From positions 1 to 63,673 of the forward strand of contig JAFUEP010000039.1 of NCBI GenBank assembly GCA_017470345.1: a DNA stretch of 63,673 nt. The letters run 5' to 3'. Shown here piece by piece: positions 6,993 through 14,815 of the stretch (position 1 is its first letter; the number at the start of each line of letters is the position of its first letter). The translations under genes were made by a program, and so were the position numbers. Source of the stretch: Prevotella sp. (GTDB taxonomy: Bacteria; Bacteroidota; Bacteroidia; Bacteroidales; Bacteroidaceae). The notes under the pieces were generated by a model. The model saw nothing but the letters and a program-made list of their open reading frames with translations, made no database searches and was not told where the DNA came from.

Positions 6993-9911
6993 ATGATCAA
7001 ACAATTACGTTATTTTTGCACGCTCCTGCTCATAGCAGTGGCAAGCGTGGCGTGGGGTGACGAGGTGACTGAAACTATTACATTCAGTGAGCTTGGCTAC
7101 GAAAATGCAGCTGATGTTACTGAAGTAGAGGGTACAAATGTTGTCTTGGCATTAGCGAAAGGCACCAACACCCAGAATGCTCCGAAGTATTACACGGCGG
7201 GATCAGGAGTTCGTCTCTATAGTGGTAATGCCATGACGGTGACTTCAACTAAAGATGGATATACTATTTCCAAGGTTGTCTTCAATTTTTCTGCCAATAA
7301 TTATACCATGGGAAACGCAACGGTTACAAGTGGTAGTTATTCAACAAGTGGTGCTGTTGGCACATGGACAGGCAATATCTCGGAATTTACCATCACTTCT
7401 GCGGCAACATGCAGGTTGCAGTCCATGGAGATAACCTTGACAAACGTTCAGTTTAAGGAGAGTGACTTAACAATTACTTCGCCTTCCGTAGTGTCTATTG
7501 CTCCGGAAGAGACAACAACTATTGCCTATAGTTCAAGTTCGACGGGAGATGTCTCTTGGTCAACTAACAATCCCAATGTCGCGACTGTAGAGGACGGAGT
7601 AGTGACAGGCGTGGCCACAGGAACAGCAACTATTACGATCTCGCAGGCAGCCGATTCTCAATATGAAGCAGGCCAGCAAACGGTCATTGTTAAGGTTGTC
7701 GCAGCTGGCGAGGGTGTCTGGAATGCTGGCTATGTCACGGCTGTGACGAGCCCTGATACAGGTTTCAAGCTTGATTTTAATACAGACGATATTACGGCCT
7801 ATTATTTGAAGGCATCATCTTCAAACGATCCCGTTTCAAATTCTTCGGAGATTCGCGTCTATACAGGTGCTCAGCTCACCTTCGCAGTTCCTGACGGCTA
7901 CGAGATGACGGAGATCGTCTTTACCTGCACTTCAGAGAGCTATGCAACTGCGTTAGCAGCGGGGAAGGCTGATACAGGCACTTTGCAGGCCAATGGCTCT
8001 TCTGTCTCATGGGAAGGCGTTGCGTCGTCAGTCATTATTGACAATAGCAGTGCCCAGACGCGTATTAGCAAGATTGTCGTGACCTATGGTCCGGCTTCGG
8101 TTAAGCACCCTTCGGACTTTACGATTACCAGTCCGACGACTGTTGAACTCGTTTTGCCCGATACGCCAACGGCTACAGTCACCTATACGACCAGCTCCAC
8201 GGGTAACATCACCTGGAAGTCGGCCGATGAGACGGTTGCAAAGGTCGAGAACGGTGTTATCACGGCTGTTGCAGCCGGCACGACGACCGTCATCGTCCGT
8301 CAGGATGCTGATGCAGACTATGAGGCTAGCGAGGAAATTGAGATCACGGTGAACGTGACGGGCGAAGCTGCGGCCTTAGAGAATATAGCCGCACTGACGG
8401 CTCTGACTGATGCCGGTGAGTATAAGGTGAAGTTGGCGGATGCCCTCGTGACCTACGTAAATGGAAAGTATGCCTATATTGAGGATGCCAGCGGTGCTGT
8501 GATGCTTTATGGTGAGGCAGCTGTCGGCGACCTCATTGCGGGTGATAAGATTACGGGTGAGGCTACTGTAACTTATGCACCCTATCATAATCTCCCCGAG
8601 GTGACTGCTATGACACTTGCCGAGGGCTATACTAAGACCACAGGCAATAAAGTGACGCCTACTGTTGTGACGTTGGCCCAGATGGATGAGAACTATGAGA
8701 GCTACATCTCGCGCTATGTGACAATCGAGAACGCTACCGTCGTCAGTGCTTTTGCAAACAAGAACTCTACTATCCAGCAGGGTGAGGCGAAGATCGTGCT
8801 GCGCGACCAGAATAGTGCGGCCACGCTCGAGACGACGGTCGACGATATTGTGACGGTGACTGCTCATCCCGCTATCTATAACACCACGAAGCAGATAGCT
8901 GTCTATGAGCAGAGTCAGATTGTCGTGAAGCAGGATGACCGCGCAGATGCAGAGATAGCCTTCTCGTCTGAGACACTGACTATTACGCAGGGCGATACAG
9001 ATTTTACTGCACCTGAATTTATTAATCCCAATGATATCGCAATGGGTGAAATCACTTTTGCCAGCACAAATGCGAACGTCGCAAGCTGGGGTGCGAGCGG
9101 ACTTGTCATCGGTACTGAGGTCGGTACGACTAACATCACGGCTACATTTAATGGCAACGAGGCATACAAGCCTGCCACAGCCACGCTCGTCGTGACCGTC
9201 AATGAAGATCTCAACTTTGCTGAGGTCACCATCGGCAGCGGCATTTATAAAGAGGTTACATCCGCTTCCGAACTGGAGGCAGGCAAACGCTATCTGATCG
9301 TTTATAATGATGCAGTTGCCGAGGATGCTTATATTTATGCTGGTATTAATACTGAAAAGCATATCGGAAAGTACGTAATAGGTCAAATCTCAGATAATAA
9401 GATTGATATAAACAATGTTGAGAATGCAGTTCCTATTGTACTTCAGAAGAGTGATGAGAATTGGTATTTGTTGGATGGAAATAATTTCCTTGCATATACT
9501 AGGCCGGTAAATACAACGAGTAATAATTATTTGTATTATGCGTCAACCAACGTTAATGGTACGGAATGGGCCATTACTACTAGTAGTATTTCAAATGTGT
9601 GGAATTCTGAAAGGAATCTACGCTTTAATACAACGTCAGGCCAAGAACGCTTCTGTGCTTATCTTGCTACAGGCTCCCAGCAGGATGTCGTCCTTTACAA
9701 AGAAATTGCTGATGCCATGGTTATCCCCGGCGACGTGAACAAGGACGGACAGGTGACGGTGGACGACCTGGAGGCGCTGGTGAAGATCCTGCTCGGCACG
9801 AACACGGCAGAGGATGACTACAACATGGAGGCTGCCGACGTGAACGGTGATGAGGAAATCACGGTTGCTGACGTGAGCGCCCTGGTGGGCATCCTGCTCG
9901 GCGGCGAATAA
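6993..9911 (+). CDS. Large secreted protein with Ig-like (BIG2) domains and C-terminal dockerin-like repeats
   Basis: 972 aa. Signal peptide about 1-22. Two BIG2-type Ig-like domains are recognisable, about residues 155-235 (WSTNNPNVATVEDGVVTGVA) and 370-455 (ITWKSADETVAKVENGVITA). About 456-645 resembles the OB-fold-like domain common in Bacteroidetes surface proteins (YAYIEDASGAVMLYG). Another Ig-like segment lies at about 650-745. The end (about 910-972) has two dockerin-like repeats: GDVNKDGQVTVDDLEALVKI and DVNGDEEITVADVSALVGIL. No catalytic motif is seen, so an adhesive or scaffold role is plausible. Residues about 750-905 are encoded by visibly AT-richer DNA than the dockerin end, suggesting a mosaic gene. 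Confidence 0.75.
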   Translation: MIKQLRYFCTLLLIAVASVAWGDEVTETITFSELGYENAADVTEVEGTNVVLALAKGTNTQNAPKYYTAGSGVRLYSGNAMTVTSTKDGYTISKVVFNFSANNYTMGNATVTSGSYSTSGAVGTWTGNISEFTITSAATCRLQSMEITLTNVQFKESDLTITSPSVVSIAPEETTTIAYSSSSTGDVSWSTNNPNVATVEDGVVTGVATGTATITISQAADSQYEAGQQTVIVKVVAAGEGVWNAGYVTAVTSPDTGFKLDFNTDDITAYYLKASSSNDPVSNSSEIRVYTGAQLTFAVPDGYEMTEIVFTCTSESYATALAAGKADTGTLQANGSSVSWEGVASSVIIDNSSAQTRISKIVVTYGPASVKHPSDFTITSPTTVELVLPDTPTATVTYTTSSTGNITWKSADETVAKVENGVITAVAAGTTTVIVRQDADADYEASEEIEITVNVTGEAAALENIAALTALTDAGEYKVKLADALVTYVNGKYAYIEDASGAVMLYGEAAVGDLIAGDKITGEATVTYAPYHNLPEVTAMTLAEGYTKTTGNKVTPTVVTLAQMDENYESYISRYVTIENATVVSAFANKNSTIQQGEAKIVLRDQNSAATLETTVDDIVTVTAHPAIYNTTKQIAVYEQSQIVVKQDDRADAEIAFSSETLTITQGDTDFTAPEFINPNDIAMGEITFASTNANVASWGASGLVIGTEVGTTNITATFNGNEAYKPATATLVVTVNEDLNFAEVTIGSGIYKEVTSASELEAGKRYLIVYNDAVAEDAYIYAGINTEKHIGKYVIGQISDNKIDINNVENAVPIVLQKSDENWYLLDGNNFLAYTRPVNTTSNNYLYYASTNVNGTEWAITTSSISNVWNSERNLRFNTTSGQERFCAYLATGSQQDVVLYKEIADAMVIPGDVNKDGQVTVDDLEALVKILLGTNTAEDDYNMEAADVNGDEEITVADVSALVGILLGGE

Positions 9912-9954
9912 TCCCGTCTTTTGGAATCACTAAATGAATAAAGAAAATAAAAGA

Positions 9955-10416
9955 ATGGAGACAACACTTGTATTACTGAAGCCCAGCTGCGTGCAGCGCC
10001 AGCTGATCGGCGAAATCGTGAACCGCTTTGAGCGTCGCGGCCTCCGCATCTCAGGTATGAAGATGATGCAGCTGAGCGACGAGATCCTGCGTGAGCACTA
10101 TGCCCACCTGGTCGACCGTCCCTTCTTCCCCTCGCTGGCCGCCTCGATGCAGGCCTCGCCCGTGGTGGCGCTGGCCCTGACGGGCGTAGACGCCGTCCAG
10201 GTGGTGCGCACGATGACGGGTGCCACTAACGGCCGCGAGGCAGCGCCGGGCACCATCCGCGGCGACTACTCGGTGAGCAACCAGCAGAACATCGTCCACG
10301 CGAGCGACTCGACGTCGAACGCCGCCATCGAGCTGCAACGCTTCTTCCGCCCGGAGGAGATCTTCGACTACACGGGCGCCACGCAGGCCTTCATCTATGG
10401 CGACGGCGAGTGCTGA
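9955..10416 (+). CDS. ndk: Nucleoside diphosphate kinase
   Basis: Transfers the gamma phosphate from ATP to other NDPs through a phosphohistidine. From the chosen start (METTLVLLKPS) the protein is 153 aa, the normal length. The catalytic His is about residue 115 in NIVHASDS, and TGATNGREAAPGTIRGDY is the classic nucleotide-site segment. An in-frame ATG at 9934 would add MNKENKR; the shorter start fits homologues better. It starts 43 bp after the dockerin protein and is followed by a strong symmetrical hairpin. Cytoplasmic, housekeeping. Confidence 0.95.
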   Translation: METTLVLLKPSCVQRQLIGEIVNRFERRGLRISGMKMMQLSDEILREHYAHLVDRPFFPSLAASMQASPVVALALTGVDAVQVVRTMTGATNGREAAPGTIRGDYSVSNQQNIVHASDSTSNAAIELQRFFRPEEIFDYTGATQAFIYGDGEC

Positions 10417-10460
10417 ACAGTAAGCCGGAAAGATATCGGATAAACGACTGATAGGAAAGA

Positions 10461-10519
10461 AATTTCCGTAATTGACGTAATTACACTGCGATTTACGTCA
10501 ATTACGGAAATTCTTTTTT
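10461..10519. terminator. Terminator-like 20-bp perfect hairpin after ndk
   Basis: AATTTCCGTAATTGACGTAA (10461-10480) pairs exactly with 10493-10512, loop of 12 nt, then six T. It can serve both ndk and the converging protease gene. A degenerate one-arm copy is at 48511-48541, so this is also a dispersed repeat. Confidence 0.8.
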
Positions 10520-10594
10520 GCCTTAGCCGGCGCACTCATTGCGTCATCGTGGCTATTGGGGCATCCGCCCCTGCCAGAAACTTATTTTTTGACG

Positions 10595-12784
10595 TCAGGG
10601 CCGGATGAGCAGTGAGCCGACGGCAGATGCGTCGCCAGCCATCTGTACGGCGTAGACGGCATCCTTCTTCAATGCCGGCATGTCGATGGTGTATTCCTGC
10701 TGACCGCCGGCGAGGCTTTGCCGGGCGACGATCTGCCCCGAGAGGGCGTAGACCGTCAGGCGCAGGTCGGCCGTAGCTGTTCGGGGCAGGCTGAGACGCC
10801 AGCGGCCCTCGCCGAGGGGTGTCAGCTGTGCTGCCGAGGGCTCACGTGAGATGGCCTTGATGTCGGAGAGTCCGAGCAGGTCGAGCAGTCCGGCATAGAC
10901 GTCGATCTCGCCGTAGCCGTCGTAGTTGTTGGGATAGTCGTGGTCAGGGTCGTTGTGGCGGCAGGTGCGGCTTAAGATGCCGATGATGTCGTCGGGCGAG
11001 AGGGTGGGGCAGGCCTGGAGCCATAGGGCGATGGCTCCGCCCACGGCGGGCGACGACATCGACGTGCCGCTGTTGGCATTCCATGCGTAGGTGCGTCCGC
11101 GGAAGTCGAAGTGCTCGACGTCCCAGTTGATGTCGTTGGCGTTAGGATGGTTCTCCAGATAATAGCTGCTGTAAGACGAGATGACGTTAGTGCCCGGAGC
11201 CAGGACATCGGGCTTGATGCGCCCGTCGTAGGTGGGTCCTATGGAAGAGTAGGATCCGCGGTATGAGGGCGTGAACGATCCGTCGTTCTGTTTCCACTTA
11301 CCTTCATAGTTCTCTATGCCCCTTCTGTAGCCCGATGCCCCGACGCAGACGACGCATGGCGCCGTGGCCGGCGAGAGCACGCTGTGGCTGGCTTCGGCGA
11401 CGAGGCTGGGGTTGATGGGGTTGGGCGGGAAGATGCCCGTGACGCGGTAGCCCTCGACGTCGGCCTTCTCGCCGACCGCCTCGAGCGACATGCTCGGTGC
11501 GATGCCTACCTTGCCTTGGGCGGCCGTGACGGTGACGTCGTAGCAGGTCTCCTCTGGGTTATAGCATGAGGGGTAGGCCTCGATGAGGATGTCGAACACC
11601 TGCTCGTCGATGTTGACGAGCTGCACGGCGAGCGTCGAGTCCTCCTGCGCCAGTACGTCGCGGATGGGGACGGTGAGCGTGTCGCCCCGCTCGATGTATG
11701 AGACGAAGCGGAGGTCGAAGTCGTCGTCGGCCTTGAGTGTCACCATCATGCTGGGCTGGTTGTTGGAGATGAAGACGCCGGCCGAGGCCTGTCCCGCGGG
11801 CTTGTGGAACCAGGTGGGGATGATGCCGTTGTTGCCGGCCGACGAGACGATGATGCGGCCTGGGCCCGTGAGGCTGTCGAGCATCTCGTAGTAGAGCACG
11901 TCGTAGCCCCAGAAGTCCTGTCCGGAGCCTTCGCTGAACGAGATGACGCAGGGCTTGCCCTGACTCTCGGCGTAGTCGAAGATATACTTGAATCCCAGTG
12001 CGTCGGTGGCGAAGGTGTATTTGTAGACGTCGGCCGAGTCGATGTAGACCAAGTCGTCGCTGACGGCGTTGGCCACGATGCAGATGTCGCTCTCAGGGGC
12101 CATGCCGACGTACTTGCTGCCGGCGCCGCTGCCGGCGGCAATGCCCAGGGTGTGGGTGCCGTGCGTCTGGTCGAGGCCGTCGCGCGAATGGCCGAGGGCC
12201 AGCAGCTCTTCCGCGCCTTTGTAGTCGCGTCCGACGTAGAACGGGCTGCCGATGGTGTCGGCCGACAGCATGTCCCAGAACGAACGGATGCGATACGCCG
12301 TGGCGTCGGCATTGTAGAAGTTGGGGTGCGTCAGGTCGAAGCCGATGTCCATGATGCCCATGACGACGCCACGGCCCGTGAAGGCCTGTGGCAGGTCCTC
12401 ACCGGTGTAGGCCTGCGTGGCGTTGATGTAGATGGCCGTCGAGTCGGTCAGCACCTGTCCTGACGGCCGTGCCTCGATGCGCTCGACGCGGTGGTCGGCA
12501 GCCATCGGGCGCAGACGGCTGACGGGTATGTCGGCGATATAGAGGTTGCCGAAGCGGGCCAGCTCGCGGCAGCCGTTCTCGCGGAGCACCTGCTGGCCGT
12601 CGTCGTCGGTGCGGATGAAGGCGCACACGCGCCGCTGGTCGTTGGCCGGCGAGCGGAAGGGCTTCGGCGTCGTCTGAGGTCGTGTGATCTGTCGCAGCCA
12701 CGGCGACAACTTGGCCGTTGTCTGGGCCTTGCCGAAAGCGGTGATGAGGCTGAGCAGACATGCCAGTGCGTAGATTCTCTTCAT
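10595..12784 (-). CDS. Secreted subtilisin-like (S8 family) serine protease with C-terminal T9SS-type domain
   Basis: 729 aa from MKRIYALACLLSLITAFGKA, a good signal peptide; the frame is open further upstream but that part overlaps tsaE and is not credible. The S8 triad is visible: Asp in VMGIMDIGFDLTHPNF, His in QTHGTHTLGIAAGSG, Ser in NSGTSMSSPAVGGA. The last 75 residues (LRLTVYALSGQIVARQSLAG onward) look like the beta-sandwich C-terminal domain that targets cargo to the type IX system. It is the last gene of a same-strand run porW, porX, tsaE, 40 bp after tsaE, so it is probably co-expressed with secretion components. The natural substrate is unknown. Confidence 0.88.
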   Translation of the reverse strand: MKRIYALACLLSLITAFGKAQTTAKLSPWLRQITRPQTTPKPFRSPANDQRRVCAFIRTDDDGQQVLRENGCRELARFGNLYIADIPVSRLRPMAADHRVERIEARPSGQVLTDSTAIYINATQAYTGEDLPQAFTGRGVVMGIMDIGFDLTHPNFYNADATAYRIRSFWDMLSADTIGSPFYVGRDYKGAEELLALGHSRDGLDQTHGTHTLGIAAGSGAGSKYVGMAPESDICIVANAVSDDLVYIDSADVYKYTFATDALGFKYIFDYAESQGKPCVISFSEGSGQDFWGYDVLYYEMLDSLTGPGRIIVSSAGNNGIIPTWFHKPAGQASAGVFISNNQPSMMVTLKADDDFDLRFVSYIERGDTLTVPIRDVLAQEDSTLAVQLVNIDEQVFDILIEAYPSCYNPEETCYDVTVTAAQGKVGIAPSMSLEAVGEKADVEGYRVTGIFPPNPINPSLVAEASHSVLSPATAPCVVCVGASGYRRGIENYEGKWKQNDGSFTPSYRGSYSSIGPTYDGRIKPDVLAPGTNVISSYSSYYLENHPNANDINWDVEHFDFRGRTYAWNANSGTSMSSPAVGGAIALWLQACPTLSPDDIIGILSRTCRHNDPDHDYPNNYDGYGEIDVYAGLLDLLGLSDIKAISREPSAAQLTPLGEGRWRLSLPRTATADLRLTVYALSGQIVARQSLAGGQQEYTIDMPALKKDAVYAVQMAGDASAVGSLLIRP

Positions 12785-12824
12785 CGTTACTGTTGGGGGA
12801 TTATGTGAATGGGGGTGAATAAGG

Positions 12825-13232
12825 TCAGAAGGTGACCAGCCGCGAGCCGTCTGCCTGCTCCTCGATCCTGACGCGGACGGCATCGTCGGGCAGCAGCGAT
12901 TCGATGAGCTCCGGCCATTCGATGAAGCAGAGGGCTCCCGAGTAGAAGTAGTCCTCGTAGCCCATGTCGTAGACCTCCTCGAGGCGCTTGATGCGATAGA
13001 AGTCGAAGTGGAAGAGGCTTCCCTCGGCGTTGCTGTACTCGTTGACGATGGCAAAGGTGGGCGAGGTGATGACGTCGTCGACGCCCATCTCCTCGCAGAC
13101 GGCTTTGATGAAGGTGGTCTTGCCGGCCCCCATCGATCCGTAGAAGGCGAAGACGCGGTGCTCGCCAATATGGTTGATAAACTCGCGGGCCGCCTCGCGG
13201 ATGGTCTCAATATTCTGTATCTTTATTTCCAT
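12825..13232 (-). CDS. tsaE: tRNA threonylcarbamoyladenosine biosynthesis ATPase TsaE
   Basis: 135 aa, usual size. Walker A motif [14 protein letters not shown] near residue 32, [11 protein letters not shown], then the family signature FHFDFYRI and the Trp-containing FIEWPE. TsaE is the ATPase partner of TsaB/TsaD in making t6A at position 37 of ANN-decoding tRNAs. It starts 5 bp after porX ends, indicating translational coupling, and precedes the subtilisin-like protease. Cytoplasmic, essential in many bacteria. Confidence 0.95.
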   Translation of the reverse strand: MEIKIQNIETIREAAREFINHIGEHRVFAFYGSMGAGKTTFIKAVCEEMGVDDVITSPTFAIVNEYSNAEGSLFHFDFYRIKRLEEVYDMGYEDYFYSGALCFIEWPELIESLLPDDAVRVRIEEQADGSRLVTF

Positions 13233-13237
13233 AAGTC

Positions 13238-14797
13238 TTATCTCTTTTTCCCGGTCATCGTGATCAGCGGGATGATCATCTCCTCCATCGAGATGCCGCC
13301 GTGCTGGAACGTGTCGCGATAGTAGCTGACGTAGTAGTTGTAATTGTTAGGATAGGCGAAGAAGGCGTCGCCCGTGGCGAAGACGTAGCTCGTCGAGAGG
13401 TTGGGCTGCGGCAGCTGCGCCTCCTGCGGGTTGCGGATGACGAAGAGGTCCTTCGAGTCGTAGCCCAGGTTCTTGCCCAACTTGTAGCGCAGGTTGGTGT
13501 TCGTGTTGCGGTCGCCCACGATCTTGACCGGCTTGGTGCAGCGGATGGAGCCGTGGTCGGTGGTGACGATGACGCGGCATCCGGTCTGCGCCAGTGTGCG
13601 GAAGAAGTCGGCGATGACCGAGTGGCGCAGCCACGACAGGGTGATGGACCGGTAGGCCGACTCGTTGTTGGCCAGCTCGCGCACCATGCGGCTCTCGGTT
13701 CGGGCATGCGAGAGCATGTCGATGAAGTTGAAGACGACGACGTTGAGGTCATACTTGCCCAGGTTGCCCAGCTGTCCGATGAACTTCTCGGCCTCGGCCG
13801 ACGTATTGATCTTGTGGTATGAGAACGTGTCGTGGCGGCGGTAGCGGTCGAGCTGTGTCTGGATGAGTGGCGCCTCGTTGAGGTTCTTGCCCTCCTCCTC
13901 GTCCTCGTCGACCCACAGGTCGGGGAACATGTCGGCCACCTGGCGCGGCATCAGCCCCGAGAAGATGGCGTTGCGGGCATACTGCGTGGCCGTCGGCAGG
14001 ATGGAGCAGTAGAGGTCCTCGTCGATGTCGAACTGGTCGCCGATCTCCTGAGCCAGCATGCGCCACTGGTCGTAGCGGAAGTTGTCCATCACGACGAGCC
14101 ACACCTTCTCCTTGCGGTCGAGCAGGGGGAACACGCGCTCCTTGAACACGCGGTGAGAGAGCAGTGGGGCGGGCGAGGGCTTGCCGGGCCTCACCCATTC
14201 CAGATAGTTCTTCTTGATGTATTTGGCGAATCCCAGGTTGGCCTCCTCCTTCTGCATGGCCAGCATCTCGGTCATCTGCGAGTCGGTGCTCGACAGCTGC
14301 AGCTCCCAATGCACCAGTTGCTTGTACACCTCCACCCAGTCTTGCCACGTCTGGCAGTCCATGATCTGCATGGCGAGCGACTGGAACTGCTGCTGATACT
14401 GCGTCTGCGTCACCTCGGTCTCAATCTCGCGGCGGTGGATGTTCTTCTTCAGCGTCAGCAGGATCTGGTTGGGGTTGACGGGCTTGATGAGGTAGTCGGC
14501 AATCTTCTGGCCGATGGCCTGCTCCATGATGTTCTCCTCCTCGCTCTTGGTCACCATGACCACGGGCGTGGCCGGCGCTATCTGCTTGATGCGCTGCAGG
14601 GTCTCCAGGCCCGACAGGCCCGGCATCTGCTCGTCGAGCAGTACGAGGTCGAAGGATCGCTCCTGGCAGAGGTCGATGGCGTCGGTGCCGTTGGAGACGC
14701 AGGTGACCTCGTAGCCCTTCTTCTCCAGGAAGATGATGTGAGCGCGTAGGAGCTCCATCTCGTCGTCCACCCAAAGTAGTTGTCCGTTTATCGTCAT
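13238..14797 (-). CDS. porX: T9SS regulator PorX: response regulator with PglZ domain
   Basis: 519 aa from [13 protein letters not shown] (an upstream ATG at 14812 adds five residues), matching the length of Porphyromonas PorX. The N-terminal receiver domain has acidic pocket D11-D12, phospho-acceptor Asp55 in VLLDEQMPG, and Lys in YLIKPVNP. About residues 200-510 form a PglZ/alkaline-phosphatase-like domain with metal-site motifs [18 protein letters not shown] and [10 protein letters not shown]. PorX works with the histidine kinase PorY to control type IX secretion, and the PglZ part is reported to act on nucleotide/oligonucleotide phosphodiesters. It lies 18 bp after porW, so the two form an operon. 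Confidence 0.95.
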   Translation of the reverse strand: MTINGQLLWVDDEMELLRAHIIFLEKKGYEVTCVSNGTDAIDLCQERSFDLVLLDEQMPGLSGLETLQRIKQIAPATPVVMVTKSEEENIMEQAIGQKIADYLIKPVNPNQILLTLKKNIHRREIETEVTQTQYQQQFQSLAMQIMDCQTWQDWVEVYKQLVHWELQLSSTDSQMTEMLAMQKEEANLGFAKYIKKNYLEWVRPGKPSPAPLLSHRVFKERVFPLLDRKEKVWLVVMDNFRYDQWRMLAQEIGDQFDIDEDLYCSILPTATQYARNAIFSGLMPRQVADMFPDLWVDEDEEEGKNLNEAPLIQTQLDRYRRHDTFSYHKINTSAEAEKFIGQLGNLGKYDLNVVVFNFIDMLSHARTESRMVRELANNESAYRSITLSWLRHSVIADFFRTLAQTGCRVIVTTDHGSIRCTKPVKIVGDRNTNTNLRYKLGKNLGYDSKDLFVIRNPQEAQLPQPNLSTSYVFATGDAFFAYPNNYNYYVSYYRDTFQHGGISMEEMIIPLITMTGKKR

Positions 14798-14815
14798 AAT
14801 CGTGTCACACACAGG

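Noticed and set aside
12785-13210. N-terminal extension of the subtilisin-like protease
   Set aside because: The upstream open frame runs through tsaE in another frame and encodes low-complexity Arg/Ser/Pro-rich sequence; a good signal peptide begins at 12784.
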